Assembly: GCA_963792075.1 (NCBI GenBank)
Contig: CAWBUW010000012.1
Location: 2,170,001-2,234,000 of the forward strand
Length of the DNA stretch: 64,000 nucleotides
Direction: 5' to 3'
DNA from: CAWBUW01 sp963792075
Lineage (GTDB): Bacteria > Chloroflexota > Anaerolineae > Anaerolineales > UBA4823
Position 1 is the first letter of the stretch; every line of letters begins with the position of its first letter. This document shows positions 33,605 to 43,108 of the stretch, one piece after another. The position numbers and the translations under genes were made by a program. The notes beneath the pieces were generated by a model. That model saw nothing but the letters and a program-made list of their open reading frames with translations, had not been told where the DNA came from and ran no database searches.

Positions 33605-34804
33605 ATGTCTAAGAAGTTTTGGACCCTGGTCAGCATGCTGCTGATCGCCACAATGCTCCTGGCCGCTTGCGCTCCTGCTGCCGCGACCGAAGCACCCAAA
33701 GCCGCAGAACCCACCGCCGCTCCGGCTGAGGTCACCTTCTGGCATGCCTATGGCACCGGCTCCACCGAGGAAGTCGCCATGACCAAACTGCTGGAACAGG
33801 CTGCCAAAGATCTGCCCAACATTAAGATCAATGTTTTGCAGATCCCGTTCAATGATATCTATAACAAGTACCGCACCGACGTCGCCGCCGGCGGCGGTCC
33901 AGATATGTTCATTGCCCCAAACGACTCACTGGGTGACGATGCACGCGCTGGCCTGATCGCCGACATCACCGATCTGACCAAGGGCAAGCTCGATGGCTAT
34001 GCTCCCCTTGCTGTACAGGGTATGCAGGTGGATGGCAAGCAGTATGGTGTCCCCGAATCCCTGAAAGCAGTCGCTTTCTGGTACAACAAGGATATGCTGC
34101 CCACCCCTCCCAAGACCACGGATGAACTTAAGGCCTTGATGGAAGGCGGCACCCCGATCTCGCTCAGCTATGGCTGCTACCACCAGTGGGGCTTCTACGG
34201 CGCCTTCGGTGGCAAGATCTTCGATGAGAACTGGAAAGTTGTTGCAGACCAGGGCGGCATTGCGGACGCCATGGCTTACCTGAACGATCTGTACCAGATC
34301 TCTAAGAAGAACGGCTGGCCGAAGACCGATAGCGATGGTCTCGCCCCCTTCACCGAGGGTAAGGTCGCTGCAATCACCAACGGTAACTGGGCCATGGGCG
34401 ATTATAAGAAAGCCCTGGGCGACAAGCTGGCCGTGACTTCCCTGCCTTCTGGCCCCGGTGGTCCTGCCAATCCGCTGCTCGGCGTGGATGGTTACTACTT
34501 CAACCCCAACAGCCAGGCTAAAGAAGCTGCCCTTGAGGTTGCTCTGTACCTGACCAACGCCGCTTCCCAGACTCTGATGATGAACGAGGCTGGTCATGTG
34601 CCTGGTCGCACCGACGTCACGATCACCGATCCTTTGCTTAAGGGTCTGACCGAAGCCTTCAAGACCGCTTACGTCCGCCCGCAGGCCAAACAGCTTGGCC
34701 TTTACTGGTCCAATTTCTGCGGCACCGACCAGGTCTTCGAGGCTGGTACCCCCGCTGCTGATTGGGTCAAGACCGCGACTGAGGCCTCCAACAAGGCTCC
34801 GTAG
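33605..34804 (+). CDS. ABC transporter sugar-binding lipoprotein
   Basis: 399 aa, cluster 1/MalE-like. The signal peptide ends in the lipobox LLAAC (Cys22), followed by an Ala/Pro linker. The mature start TFWHAYGTGSTEEVAMTKLL, then GGGPDMFIAPNDSLGD, VPESLKAVAFWYNKDML and TEGKVAAITNGNWAMGDYKK are typical of maltose or oligosaccharide binders. It captures a sugar outside the membrane and hands it to the permeases. GAGAGGAG precedes the ATG. A terminator separates it from the permease genes, which would keep its transcript more abundant. Confidence 0.93.
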   Translation: MSKKFWTLVSMLLIATMLLAACAPAAATEAPKAAEPTAAPAEVTFWHAYGTGSTEEVAMTKLLEQAAKDLPNIKINVLQIPFNDIYNKYRTDVAAGGGPDMFIAPNDSLGDDARAGLIADITDLTKGKLDGYAPLAVQGMQVDGKQYGVPESLKAVAFWYNKDMLPTPPKTTDELKALMEGGTPISLSYGCYHQWGFYGAFGGKIFDENWKVVADQGGIADAMAYLNDLYQISKKNGWPKTDSDGLAPFTEGKVAAITNGNWAMGDYKKALGDKLAVTSLPSGPGGPANPLLGVDGYYFNPNSQAKEAALEVALYLTNAASQTLMMNEAGHVPGRTDVTITDPLLKGLTEAFKTAYVRPQAKQLGLYWSNFCGTDQVFEAGTPAADWVKTATEASNKAP

Positions 34805-34859
34805 TTGATCCACGACGCATCGAAGATGATGTTCCCCTTCGTCTAAGATACGTACCAAT

Positions 34860-34897
34860 AAACAAAGCGGACAGGGGAAACCCTGTCCGCTTTGTTT
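34860..34897 (+). terminator. Intercistronic terminator after the binding-protein gene
   Basis: AAACAAAGCGGACAGGG pairs perfectly (17 bp) around GAAA and ends in a T run. It likely lets only part of the transcription continue into the permease genes. Confidence 0.85.
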
Positions 34898-34985
34898 TTG
34901 AATTTAGGGGTGCTTGGTTCAGACCTGCCCTTTAGGCAATATATCCCGATCCTATATTTAATTGCATCAAGGAGCGGACAGAATT

Positions 34986-36008
34986 ATGGCAACGATAACC
35001 GCGCAAAAGAAATTTCCCGCAGATCATGTCGATTTCCGTAGAGCGATCTTCCCTTACCTGTATCTGCTTCCAGCGTTCCTGGTGATGGGGGTGATCACTT
35101 TTTATCCCTTGATTTACCAGGTTATCATTTCTTTCACCAATTTCGAAACTCGCCATTTGCTGCTGGGATTGGCCTCGCCGGATTTGCAGAATGTTGGCCT
35201 CAAGAACTATATTGACATTCTTACCGGCGGCCTCCCCGTTCAGAATTTTGAATTTTTTCGCGTGCTGACCTATAACTTTTGGTGGGCGATCACCAATGTG
35301 ATGGTGCACGTTCCGGCCGGTATTTTGATTGCTGTGGCGTTGAACACGCAGGGATTGTGGTTTAAAAAGGTATATCGTGCCGTTTACATCCTGCCCGTGG
35401 TTATCCCGCCGTTGGTTGTGGCGACTGTTTGGAAAAATATTTTCGACGAACAGTATGGCGCTTTGAACCAATTGCTGACCAACATTGGTACTCTTTTTGG
35501 CCAGATTGACCCCGTGCGTATTCGCTGGCTGACCGAATACAAGCCGCCCATACCCTGGCTGCTGCCGAACTCCCCGTTACCCATGGCTTACTACGCCATG
35601 ATGATTGCCAATTTCTGGTTGGGGTGGCCTTTTATGACCTTGATCGCCACGGGGGCGCTGCAAAGCATCTCCAAAGAGCTGTACGAGGCGGCAGAGATTG
35701 ATGGTGCTTCTAGTTATCACCAGTTCTGGAATGTGACGCTGCCTTTACTTCGCCCGGCGATGATTCCGGCTGCGATCTATGGCTTTATGACCTCCTTCAA
35801 CCTGTTCAGTTTCGTTTACTTCATGACAGGAGGCGGACCGGCCCGATCGACCGAGCTCCTGGTCACTTTCTCCTATGACCTGGTGCGCAACTTGCGTTTG
35901 TTTGGCGTTGCGGCGGCCTTTGCGGTGATTATTTTCTTCGTGGCGCTGGTGGTATTCCTGGTCACCAACCGGATCACCCACGCAACCGAATCGTATACGG
36001 AGGCATAA
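34986..36008 (+). CDS. ABC sugar permease, MalF type
   Basis: 340 aa from ATG 34986 (AAGGAG upstream; a TTG at 34962 is less likely). Six predicted helices, starting FPYLYLLPAFLVMGVITFYP. The cytoplasmic EAA loop ELYEAAEIDGASSYHQFWNV with following LPLLRP docks the ATPase. It has a moderately long extracytoplasmic loop before helix 3. It pairs with the MalG-type product one base downstream. Confidence 0.92.
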   Translation: MATITAQKKFPADHVDFRRAIFPYLYLLPAFLVMGVITFYPLIYQVIISFTNFETRHLLLGLASPDLQNVGLKNYIDILTGGLPVQNFEFFRVLTYNFWWAITNVMVHVPAGILIAVALNTQGLWFKKVYRAVYILPVVIPPLVVATVWKNIFDEQYGALNQLLTNIGTLFGQIDPVRIRWLTEYKPPIPWLLPNSPLPMAYYAMMIANFWLGWPFMTLIATGALQSISKELYEAAEIDGASSYHQFWNVTLPLLRPAMIPAAIYGFMTSFNLFSFVYFMTGGGPARSTELLVTFSYDLVRNLRLFGVAAAFAVIIFFVALVVFLVTNRITHATESYTEA

Positions 36009-36009
36009 C

Positions 36010-37020
36010 ATGGCTGCTACCACGAATACTGAAAAGAAAAACCCGATTGTCCGCTTCTTTACTATGAACACCTCCAACGAGGTTGGCGGGCGTAAGCTGC
36101 CTCTCTGGCGACAGTTATTGCTGCAGTTGCTTGCCATTGCCATTGCCATTGAAGTGATGTTCCCGATCATGTATGTGGTCACCCTGTCTTTTAGTTCAAA
36201 GTCTACACGCCCGTCCAGCCTGGAACTGATCCCGCAGGAAATTTCACTGGTAGCGTATAAACAGGTGCTCGACCGCCCCACGGCAAACCCGGTGACCTTC
36301 ATTGAACTCCTGCGCAACAGCTTATTCCTGTCATTCGGAGTAGGGGCCATCTCGCTGCTGATTGCGGTGACCGCGGCCTATGCGTTTGCTCGCTTTAAGT
36401 TCAAATTGCGCCAGGTGCTGATGATATTGGTGTTTATCCCTCTGTTGATGCCTGCCGTTGGATTAGCTACCCCGCTGTACCTGCTGTTGAACAGTATCCG
36501 CCTTGCGGATTGTGGGGGCGGGGTTCTGGCGCTTTCGCCGCTTGCCACCTGCGCTGCCGGCACGGGAAAGATGATCTTCAACTTGCGCGACTCCCTTATG
36601 GGCGTAGGCATCGCCCTGATTGCAGGCGCGCTGCCTTTTGCAGTCTGGAACCTCAAAGGTTACCTGGATACGATCCCGCGAGAACTGGAAGAAGCTGCCG
36701 CGATTGATGGAGCCGGTCCCAACCAGACTTTCTTCATGATCGTGCTGCCTCTGGCCGTACCACAGTTGGCCGTGACCTTCTTCCTGGGTTTCATCGGCCA
36801 TTGGCAAGAGTTTGTCATGTCCTGGCTGTTCCTGACCAAACCCCAGGACTATACGCTGGCGATGACCCTGTATAATATGACCGGTCAATACGCGAACTCC
36901 ATCCCCTGGAACCGGTTCTCCGCGATGGCCATGATCGTGGCTTTACCAGTGGCAATCATCTATATTGCCTTGCAGAAACAGATTGTGGGTGGGCTGACCG
37001 CGGGCGGTGTGAAGGGCTAA
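36010..37020 (+). CDS. ABC sugar permease, MalG type
   Basis: 336 aa, six helices. The EAA loop reads IPRELEEAAAIDGAGPNQTF followed by IVLPLAVPQLAV. The C-terminal KQIVGGLTAGGVKG is the usual MalG tail. The segment before helix 4 carries an insert with two Cys (DCGGGVLALSPLATCAAGTG) that may form an external loop. The start follows the MalF-type stop by one base. Confidence 0.92.
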   Translation: MAATTNTEKKNPIVRFFTMNTSNEVGGRKLPLWRQLLLQLLAIAIAIEVMFPIMYVVTLSFSSKSTRPSSLELIPQEISLVAYKQVLDRPTANPVTFIELLRNSLFLSFGVGAISLLIAVTAAYAFARFKFKLRQVLMILVFIPLLMPAVGLATPLYLLLNSIRLADCGGGVLALSPLATCAAGTGKMIFNLRDSLMGVGIALIAGALPFAVWNLKGYLDTIPRELEEAAAIDGAGPNQTFFMIVLPLAVPQLAVTFFLGFIGHWQEFVMSWLFLTKPQDYTLAMTLYNMTGQYANSIPWNRFSAMAMIVALPVAIIYIALQKQIVGGLTAGGVKG

Positions 37021-37064
37021 ACGGGGCTTCTCAGCTCCAGACATGGAATTGGCTGGGTGGCGGC

Positions 37065-39281
37065 ATGCCTGGTTGGATGTCGCCACCTCTTTCTATCAGA
37101 AAGCAGGATATTCGCGGGGTGAACTTGAAAAGACGTATCCTCCATACGATTCTTGTGCTCCTGGTAGTCGCTTTAGCGCTGTACACCCGTATGCGGGCTG
37201 TATCGCTGCTGCCCATTGATTTCGATGAAGATGATTACCTGTCTGCCTCCCAGTACTATGCAGAAGCGTTTCGTCAAGGTGATTGGCAGGCAGTGATTGA
37301 TTACCGCTTCAATTATGAACACCCACCGCTTTCGAAGCTGGCTTATGGCCTGGTGCTGTTGCGTTTACCAGAAGTAGCCCGCATCGTTGAACCAACCGAT
37401 CCAAACATTCCCCCTGCTGCCACGCTTCCGCAGCCGCATCTCCGCCAAACGCGCAGCCTGTCTGCGCTGTTTGGTGTACTGGAAACCCTGGCTGTGGCAG
37501 TGCTCAACCCGGTGGCCGGCTTTTTCCTGGCTTTCAACACCTGGCACATTAAATACACCAGCCAGGTCATGTTAGAGCCGCTGCCCGCTTTGACCAGCGC
37601 CCTGGCAGTCATATTCTATACATTTGCCAGTCGCCGCCGGCTGGACTGGCGCAATCCCTGGTTAATCGGTTCGGCGGTGATGTTAGGCCTGACCGCCGCC
37701 TCAAAATACATGTACTGTGTGGTGGGGATTGCCATCCTGGTAGATTGGTGGTGGATTGAACGCGCTGAAAAAGGAAAGGTGGATGGCGCTGCCTGGCGGC
37801 GTTTGGTGTTGCCTGTACTGGTTTGGGGAGTACTGGCTGTGCTGGTATTTTTCGCAGCCGACCCATACTTATGGCACGATCCAATTTCGCGCTTGAAGGA
37901 GTTGGTGTTGTATCATGGTGGGTATGCCATGAGCGAACATGTTGCCCAGGCAGGCTATGTTCCCTGGCAGCCGCTGGTCTGGCTGATCATGCCGGTACCC
38001 TGGCATCCAGGGGTGTTCGTCTTACCTATGGATATGTTCGTTTTTTTCCTGGCTTTGTTTGGTCTGAAACGCCTGTGGGAACAACAGAGAGTTTTTGCCT
38101 TGTGGTTCGGTTTAGGCTTGCTGTTCCTGTTACTCTGGCCTACTAAATGGCCGCAATACATCCTGATGCTCAGCGCCCCGGTTTGTCTGGCAGCCGCGCA
38201 GGGTTTCAATGCCGTGATCGGCGAACCAGCAGCCAGATGGTTTCATCGTTTCCGCATGCCAAAGGGGATTGAGAAAGAATCCCTTGCCAGAGTGACCTGG
38301 CGGCAAAATCTGGCTGCCTTTCCCTGGCTGTTGCCTGGGGCGACTATGCTCCTGCTCATTACGCTGTTCCCGTTGATATATCAGTTGGCAATGTCACTGA
38401 CAGATATGAACGTGATGTCACTGAAAGACGGCATCAGCGGCGGACTGTGGAGGGCGGTCTGGCAGGGGATGACTGGTCAGGTAGCGCCCGTGAGGATCAA
38501 TTTCTACCGCCCCGAACGTTTTTCACAGGTGCGCTACGCCGGCCCAGAATTGATCCTGGCATTGTTATTTGGAGGCGCAGGAGACCTGGTCGCCTTCGAG
38601 GTGCTTTGGACGGTGCTATCCATTTCCCTGCAGTTAGGAGTGGGCCTGGGATTGGCGTTGTTGCTCGAGAAACCGGGCTTGATGTTCAAGCGTTGGTGGC
38701 GGCTGATCTTCATCCTGCCCTGGGCAATCCCGGAATTTGCAGGGGCATTGATGTGGCTGCAAATCAATAATCCTCAATTTGGGTGGGCAGCATTGGCAAC
38801 TTCCAATTCTACTCCCGCCGTCAAAAGCCTGCTGGCCGGGCTAATCAACTGGCAGGACAGCCCAGGCATGACCTTGACGCTTTTATTGGTGATAGCAACC
38901 TGGTATGGCTTTCCGATCATGATGCTGGCAGCCACAGCGGGGCTGAGAATGGTCCCGGTGGATGTCTACGATGCGGCCGACATGGATGGCGCTTCCGGCT
39001 GGGATTTGTTCCGCCTGGTGACTTGGCCCCTGCTGCTGCCCATCCTGGCGCCGGTGCTGGTCATCCGGGCAATTTTTGCGTTCAACCAGTTTTACCTGTT
39101 CTATGTGTTCAGTTCACAAAATTCGCCAGTTACCCTGTCTTTCCTGTCGTATTACTTCGTGCAGCAAGGGTATTATGCTTTATCGGCCGGGTTCAATGTG
39201 TTTGTGATCATTGTGTTGATCATCATGATCGCCATGTTCAACCGCTGGTCCAAAGTTTCCCAGGGGGTGACCTATGCGTAA
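37065..39281 (+). CDS. Fusion of a GT39/ArnT-like membrane glycosyltransferase with a MalF-type ABC permease
   Basis: 738 aa in one uninterrupted frame. Residues 1 to about 370 form a GT-C membrane enzyme: a first helix, then the acidic loop LPIDFDEDDYLSASQYYAEA (about 48-67), NYEHPPLSKLAYGL, and about eight further helices including FNTWHIKYTSQVMLEPLPAL. From about 415 a MalF-like permease begins (FPWLLPGATMLLLITLFPLI), with a helix-3 to helix-6 core and the EAA loop VPVDVYDAADMDGASGWDLF (about 630-650). GT-C enzymes use lipid-linked sugars outside the membrane; coupling to import is inference. The next gene, a MalG-type partner, overlaps by 8 bases. The start codon is uncertain (GTG 37119 possible). 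Confidence 0.88.
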   Translation: MPGWMSPPLSIRKQDIRGVNLKRRILHTILVLLVVALALYTRMRAVSLLPIDFDEDDYLSASQYYAEAFRQGDWQAVIDYRFNYEHPPLSKLAYGLVLLRLPEVARIVEPTDPNIPPAATLPQPHLRQTRSLSALFGVLETLAVAVLNPVAGFFLAFNTWHIKYTSQVMLEPLPALTSALAVIFYTFASRRRLDWRNPWLIGSAVMLGLTAASKYMYCVVGIAILVDWWWIERAEKGKVDGAAWRRLVLPVLVWGVLAVLVFFAADPYLWHDPISRLKELVLYHGGYAMSEHVAQAGYVPWQPLVWLIMPVPWHPGVFVLPMDMFVFFLALFGLKRLWEQQRVFALWFGLGLLFLLLWPTKWPQYILMLSAPVCLAAAQGFNAVIGEPAARWFHRFRMPKGIEKESLARVTWRQNLAAFPWLLPGATMLLLITLFPLIYQLAMSLTDMNVMSLKDGISGGLWRAVWQGMTGQVAPVRINFYRPERFSQVRYAGPELILALLFGGAGDLVAFEVLWTVLSISLQLGVGLGLALLLEKPGLMFKRWWRLIFILPWAIPEFAGALMWLQINNPQFGWAALATSNSTPAVKSLLAGLINWQDSPGMTLTLLLVIATWYGFPIMMLAATAGLRMVPVDVYDAADMDGASGWDLFRLVTWPLLLPILAPVLVIRAIFAFNQFYLFYVFSSQNSPVTLSFLSYYFVQQGYYALSAGFNVFVIIVLIIMIAMFNRWSKVSQGVTYA

Positions 39282-40116
39282 ACCAGGTTGGATCCGACAA
39301 ATGGCTTACCAGGCTGGTCTGGCCGTCTTTGGGCTTTTCACGATCTTGCCGCTGCTGAATATGTTCCGCATTGCGTTCGATGGCTCGATTAAGATGGCTC
39401 CGACAGATTTCCGCCTGTGGCCGAAAGTGTTTACACTCAATACAATGATCCAGGTGTGGCAGCATCCCTCGCAAGATCTATCGATGCTGCAACTATTGAA
39501 AAATAGTTTCCTGGTTTCAGGTGGGGCTGCCTTGTTTTCCGCTGCGTTGGGCCTGGGTTTGGCATTCGCGTTTGCCCGCTTGCGTTTCACTGGTCAACGG
39601 GTGGGGCTATTTGGCCTGCTGCTGGGCGCTTTGATGCCCAATGTTGCCTTAATGACCCCCTTGTATATATTGCTGACCTGGTTGGGTATCCGCACCACGC
39701 TGTTCGGATTGATGCTGGTCTATACTGCGTTCGCTATGCCATTTTGTATCTGGACGATGCGTTCCGCTTTCCAGGCGATCCCCAAGGAATTGGAAGAAGC
39801 TGCTTTTCTGGATGGCGCAGGGTTGTTCCGCACCTTTGTATGGGTGGATTTGCCCTTGGCGCTGCCTTCGATTGTCGTCGCCGTGTTGGTGGCTTTTCTG
39901 ACCGGATATACCGAGTTCGCCTTAGGCTGGTTGTTTGTCCAATCTAGTAAAAACGTAACCCTGGCAATGGCGCTTTCCGGGATGGTAAACTATTCTGGTG
40001 CGGTTTGGGGCAGTTTGTCTGCACTGGCGTTAATGACCGCGCTGCCGGTTGCGTTGATCTTCTTGATCTTGCACCGCTTCCTGGTCAAAGGAATGCTCAT
40101 GGGCACGGTGGAATAA
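39274..40116 (+). CDS. ABC sugar permease, MalG type (second)
   Basis: 280 aa, the normal MalG length. Six helices; EAA loop IPKELEEAAFLDGAGLFRTF followed by VDLPLALPS. It overlaps the fusion gene by 8 bases, so both are co-translated and the fusion's permease half is its likely partner. The last codons and the TAA lie inside the arm of a 34-bp hairpin (family B copy 3), so the C-terminus may have been changed by that insertion. Confidence 0.92.
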   Translation: MRKPGWIRQMAYQAGLAVFGLFTILPLLNMFRIAFDGSIKMAPTDFRLWPKVFTLNTMIQVWQHPSQDLSMLQLLKNSFLVSGGAALFSAALGLGLAFAFARLRFTGQRVGLFGLLLGALMPNVALMTPLYILLTWLGIRTTLFGLMLVYTAFAMPFCIWTMRSAFQAIPKELEEAAFLDGAGLFRTFVWVDLPLALPSIVVAVLVAFLTGYTEFALGWLFVQSSKNVTLAMALSGMVNYSGAVWGSLSALALMTALPVALIFLILHRFLVKGMLMGTVE

Positions 40117-40204
40117 ATATACGCACCTGTGGGGGTGGTGCGAAGCACCGCCCCCACAGGTGCGTATATTTATTCCACTGTTTATTTTTTGGACGGCCCC
40201 AAAC
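40108..40204. repeat. Palindromic element, family B copy 3
   Basis: A hairpin with 34-base arms (40108-40141 and 40145-40178; one G-U pair) and a GAA loop covers the stop codon of the permease gene. The right-hand tail continues to GGACGGCCCCAAAC, the complement of the family B end seen at 5129 and 32008. The left tail is missing. Confidence 0.8.
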
Positions 40205-40240
40205 CACAAAAACAAAGATGGAGCAAAAAAGGAAAAGCAT

Positions 40241-41350
40241 ATGGCAGACATAAGAGTCGAAAAACTGGCAGATGTGCTGGTGAATTATAGTGTGGGCGTG
40301 AAGCGCGGTGATAAAGTCGCGGTGAGCTCGACCTCCCTCGCCGACCCGCTGCTCAAAGAGATCTACCGTTCTGTGCTTCAAGCGGGTGGCCATCCCTTAT
40401 TGATGGCCAACCCACCCTGGCAAAATGAGATGTTTTTCCGTTACGCCTCGGATGAGCAGCTCCAATTCATTGGCCCGGTGAACAAGATGGTGACCGAGAC
40501 CTACGACGTCAACATTTCGATCATGGCAACAGAAAATACGAAGGCGATGCAAGGGGTTCCCCCTGAAAAGATGACCATGCAGCGGAGGGCTTCGGCTGAG
40601 ATCATGCAGACCTACATGCAGCGCTCCGCAAAAGGGGAGCTTCGCTGGACGGTGTCGCTGTTCCCCACTCAAGCCTTCGCTCAAGAAGCTGGAATGAGCC
40701 TGGCAGAATATGAGGATTTTGTCTACCAGGCCTGTCTGCCCGATATGGACGATCCAGTGGGTTATTGGAAACACTTCTCAGCCAGGCAGCAGAAAGTGGT
40801 GGATTGGCTGAAAGGGAAGCAGCAGGTGCACCTGATCGGTCGTGAAACGGATCTGCGCCTGAGCATTGCAGGGCGATCCTTCATCAACTGTGATGGGAAA
40901 GTGAACTTGCCGGATGGGGAGGTTTTTACCGGACCTGTGGAAGACAGCATGCAGGGTCAGGTCTATTTTTCATACCCGGCGATCTTCCAGGGTCGGGAGG
41001 TAACGGGGGTGCGTCTGAAATTTGAGGCGGGTAAGGTTGTGGAAGCGCACGCCGATAAGGGTGAGGATTTCTTGCTGCGCACCCTGGATACAGACGAAGG
41101 ATCGCACCGTGTGGGTGAATTTGCCATCGGCACCAATGAGGGTATCCAACGTTTTACCCACAATATCCTTTTTGATGAAAAAATCGGTGGCAGCTTCCAC
41201 ATGGCGCTGGGAGCAGGTTATCCGGAGACCGGCAGTACGAATGTATCTTCGCTGCACTGGGATATGATCTGTGATTTGCGTGATGGCGGCGAGATTTGGG
41301 TCGATGACCAGTTGCTTTATAAAAACGGACGCTTTGTGATCGACCTCTAG
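40241..41350 (+). CDS. M29-family aminopeptidase
   Basis: 369 aa from ATG 40241, after AAAAGGAAAA; an earlier in-frame start lies in the hairpin element. The M29 metal site is complete: NLPDGEVFTGPVEDS with the first Glu, EFAIGTNEGI, then DEKIGGSFHMALGAGYPETG and the HWDMICD ending with metal-binding His and Asp. The N-terminal VKRGDKVAVSST domain is typical. It removes N-terminal residues from peptides in the cytoplasm as a dimer with two metals. Its place in a sugar locus is incidental or reflects general nutrient use. A hairpin follows it. Confidence 0.92.
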   Translation: MADIRVEKLADVLVNYSVGVKRGDKVAVSSTSLADPLLKEIYRSVLQAGGHPLLMANPPWQNEMFFRYASDEQLQFIGPVNKMVTETYDVNISIMATENTKAMQGVPPEKMTMQRRASAEIMQTYMQRSAKGELRWTVSLFPTQAFAQEAGMSLAEYEDFVYQACLPDMDDPVGYWKHFSARQQKVVDWLKGKQQVHLIGRETDLRLSIAGRSFINCDGKVNLPDGEVFTGPVEDSMQGQVYFSYPAIFQGREVTGVRLKFEAGKVVEAHADKGEDFLLRTLDTDEGSHRVGEFAIGTNEGIQRFTHNILFDEKIGGSFHMALGAGYPETGSTNVSSLHWDMICDLRDGGEIWVDDQLLYKNGRFVIDL

Positions 41351-41377
41351 GAGCAGATACGGCGATCAATTGGCTTA

Positions 41378-41402
41378 GGCGTGCCCAAATGGAAGGCACG
41401 CC
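41378..41402 (+). terminator. Hairpin after the aminopeptidase gene
   Basis: GGCGTGCC and GGCACGCC pair (8 bp) around 9 bases, followed by ATTTAT. It lies 27 bases after the M29 stop and argues against the GTG at 41381 being the start of the next gene. Confidence 0.6.
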
Positions 41403-41428
41403 ATTTATATAGAAAGGAATGGCGGACC

Positions 41429-43099
41429 TTGGTTAATCGACTGTCATTTGTTCGCCTTTTGCTTGGATTGACGATCCTTCTGTCTGGCTGCCAACTTCAG
41501 GCCGGCAGGCAGGCGGAGCCAGTTTCCCCGGTCGATGGTATGCCGCAGGGAACGGATGCGTTTCCCTGGTGGAATGATACCGTTTTTTACGAGATCTTTG
41601 TCCGTTCTTTCAGTGACAGTAATGGGGATGGGATTGGAGATTTCAACGGCATCACCGCTCGCCTGGACTATTTGAATGACGGCGACCCGAAGACCACAAC
41701 GGACCTGGGAGTAACCGGTATCTGGCTGATGCCCATCTTTCAATCGCCCTCCTACCACGGTTACGATGTGATTGACTACTATAAGCTCAACTGGCAGTAC
41801 GGCAGTATGGATGATTTCAAGCTACTGTTGGATGAAGCGCACAAACGGGGGATACGTGTCATCCTCGACCTGGTGCTCAACCATACATCTTCCTTGCATC
41901 CCTGGTTTGTTGAAGCGCGCCAAGGCCCGCTTTCTGAGCGGCGCAGTTGGTATGTCTGGTCTGAAACCGACCCGGGATTCCGCGGCCCTGGTGGCGAAAC
42001 AGTCTGGCATCCTACGGATAATGGGTATTACTATGGTCTATTTTCGGGAGAAATGCCGGACCTGAACTACACTAACCCTCAAGTAGTGACCGAGATGGAT
42101 CATGTGGCCCGTTTCTGGCTGGAAGAGGTGGGGGTAGATGGTTTTCGCCTGGATGCAGCTCGCCATATCATTGAAGAAGGTGCGTCGCAAGAAAATACGG
42201 CCGGCACCCATCATTATTGGCAAAACTTCCGCACTTATTATAAGGGGATCAAGCCACAGGCACTCACGGTGGGGGAAGTATGGACCGCGAACCCATCTGT
42301 AGCTACTTACGTCCAGGGCGATGAGCTGGACCTGGCGTTCAACTTTGACCTGGCCTCGGCGGTGCTCTTGAGCGTTGGGGTAGGGAATACGAACAAAGTC
42401 AGTGCAGAGCTGTTAGCCAGCCAGAAATACTTCTTGCCCGGCCAATATGCTTCGTTTCTGAGTAACCATGATCAGACCCGGGTGATGAGCCGGATGGGAG
42501 GTAGCCTGGAGAAAGCAAAAGTCGCCGCGGCCATTTTACTGACCACACCGGGAGTGCCATTTGTGTATTATGGCGAGGAAATTGGTATGGCCGGTACAAA
42601 GCCGGATGAATTGATCCGCACACCTATGCAGTGGTCGTCGGAAGCAAATGCGGGCTTCAGCGCCAAAGCGCCCTGGGAAAGGCCCAATCCGGATTTTTCG
42701 CAGGGTATCAGCGTGCAGGCCCAAAGCAAAGATCCGGAGTCTCTGCTGAGCCTCTACCGCAGCCTGATCCAACTGCGCAACCAGCACGCTGCACTGCGGG
42801 TTGGGGAATATCTTCCCGTAGATTCAGCCAATCCTTCTGTGTTGGCGTATCTTCGCAGTAGCAAAGAAGAGAACCTGCTGGTGGTGATCAACCTGGGCAA
42901 ACAGGCTGTTAGCGAATACAGTCTGGAGCTTGCGCAGGGTCCTCTGTCAGGGTCGCCAGAGTTACGGCTTGCTTTCCAGGAAGGTAACTTCCCGGTAAAA
43001 TTGGCACAGCTTACCGCGAATGCTGCAGGAGGCTTTGAGGCATACCGCCCGGTGGAAACACTGCCTGCGTATGGTATCTTGATGGTTCAGTTGAAATGA
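41429..43099 (+). CDS. GH13 alpha-glucosidase/alpha-amylase family lipoprotein
   Basis: 556 aa from TTG 41429 (AAGGA 10 bases upstream), which gives a short signal peptide with lipobox LLSGC. The GH13 barrel starts WWNDTVFYEIFVRSFSDSNG with a DSNGDGIGD calcium-like loop. Conserved regions: DLVLNHTS (I), GFRLDAARHI with the nucleophile Asp (II), VGEVW with the acid/base Glu (III) and FLSNHDQTR (IV). The C-terminal beta domain is short. As an extracytoplasmic lipoprotein it would cut oligosaccharides for the neighbouring ABC permeases. Cleavage of alpha-1,4 or 1,6 bonds cannot be fixed from this. Confidence 0.93.
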   Translation: MVNRLSFVRLLLGLTILLSGCQLQAGRQAEPVSPVDGMPQGTDAFPWWNDTVFYEIFVRSFSDSNGDGIGDFNGITARLDYLNDGDPKTTTDLGVTGIWLMPIFQSPSYHGYDVIDYYKLNWQYGSMDDFKLLLDEAHKRGIRVILDLVLNHTSSLHPWFVEARQGPLSERRSWYVWSETDPGFRGPGGETVWHPTDNGYYYGLFSGEMPDLNYTNPQVVTEMDHVARFWLEEVGVDGFRLDAARHIIEEGASQENTAGTHHYWQNFRTYYKGIKPQALTVGEVWTANPSVATYVQGDELDLAFNFDLASAVLLSVGVGNTNKVSAELLASQKYFLPGQYASFLSNHDQTRVMSRMGGSLEKAKVAAAILLTTPGVPFVYYGEEIGMAGTKPDELIRTPMQWSSEANAGFSAKAPWERPNPDFSQGISVQAQSKDPESLLSLYRSLIQLRNQHAALRVGEYLPVDSANPSVLAYLRSSKEENLLVVINLGKQAVSEYSLELAQGPLSGSPELRLAFQEGNFPVKLAQLTANAAGGFEAYRPVETLPAYGILMVQLK

Positions 43100-43108
43100 G
43101 GGCTTGAC

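Noticed and set aside
33926..34858. 310-codon frame antisense to the sugar-binding protein
   Set aside because: A product of the high-GC third positions of the real gene; no recognisable domain or ribosome site.
40160..40240. Extended start of the M29 aminopeptidase inside family B copy 3
   Set aside because: The extra residues come from the hairpin tail and the ribosome site is at 40227-40236, just before ATG 40241.
41381..41428. GTG start of the GH13 gene
   Set aside because: It lies in the hairpin after the M29 gene and would prefix the signal peptide with charged residues; TTG 41429 has AAGGA upstream.
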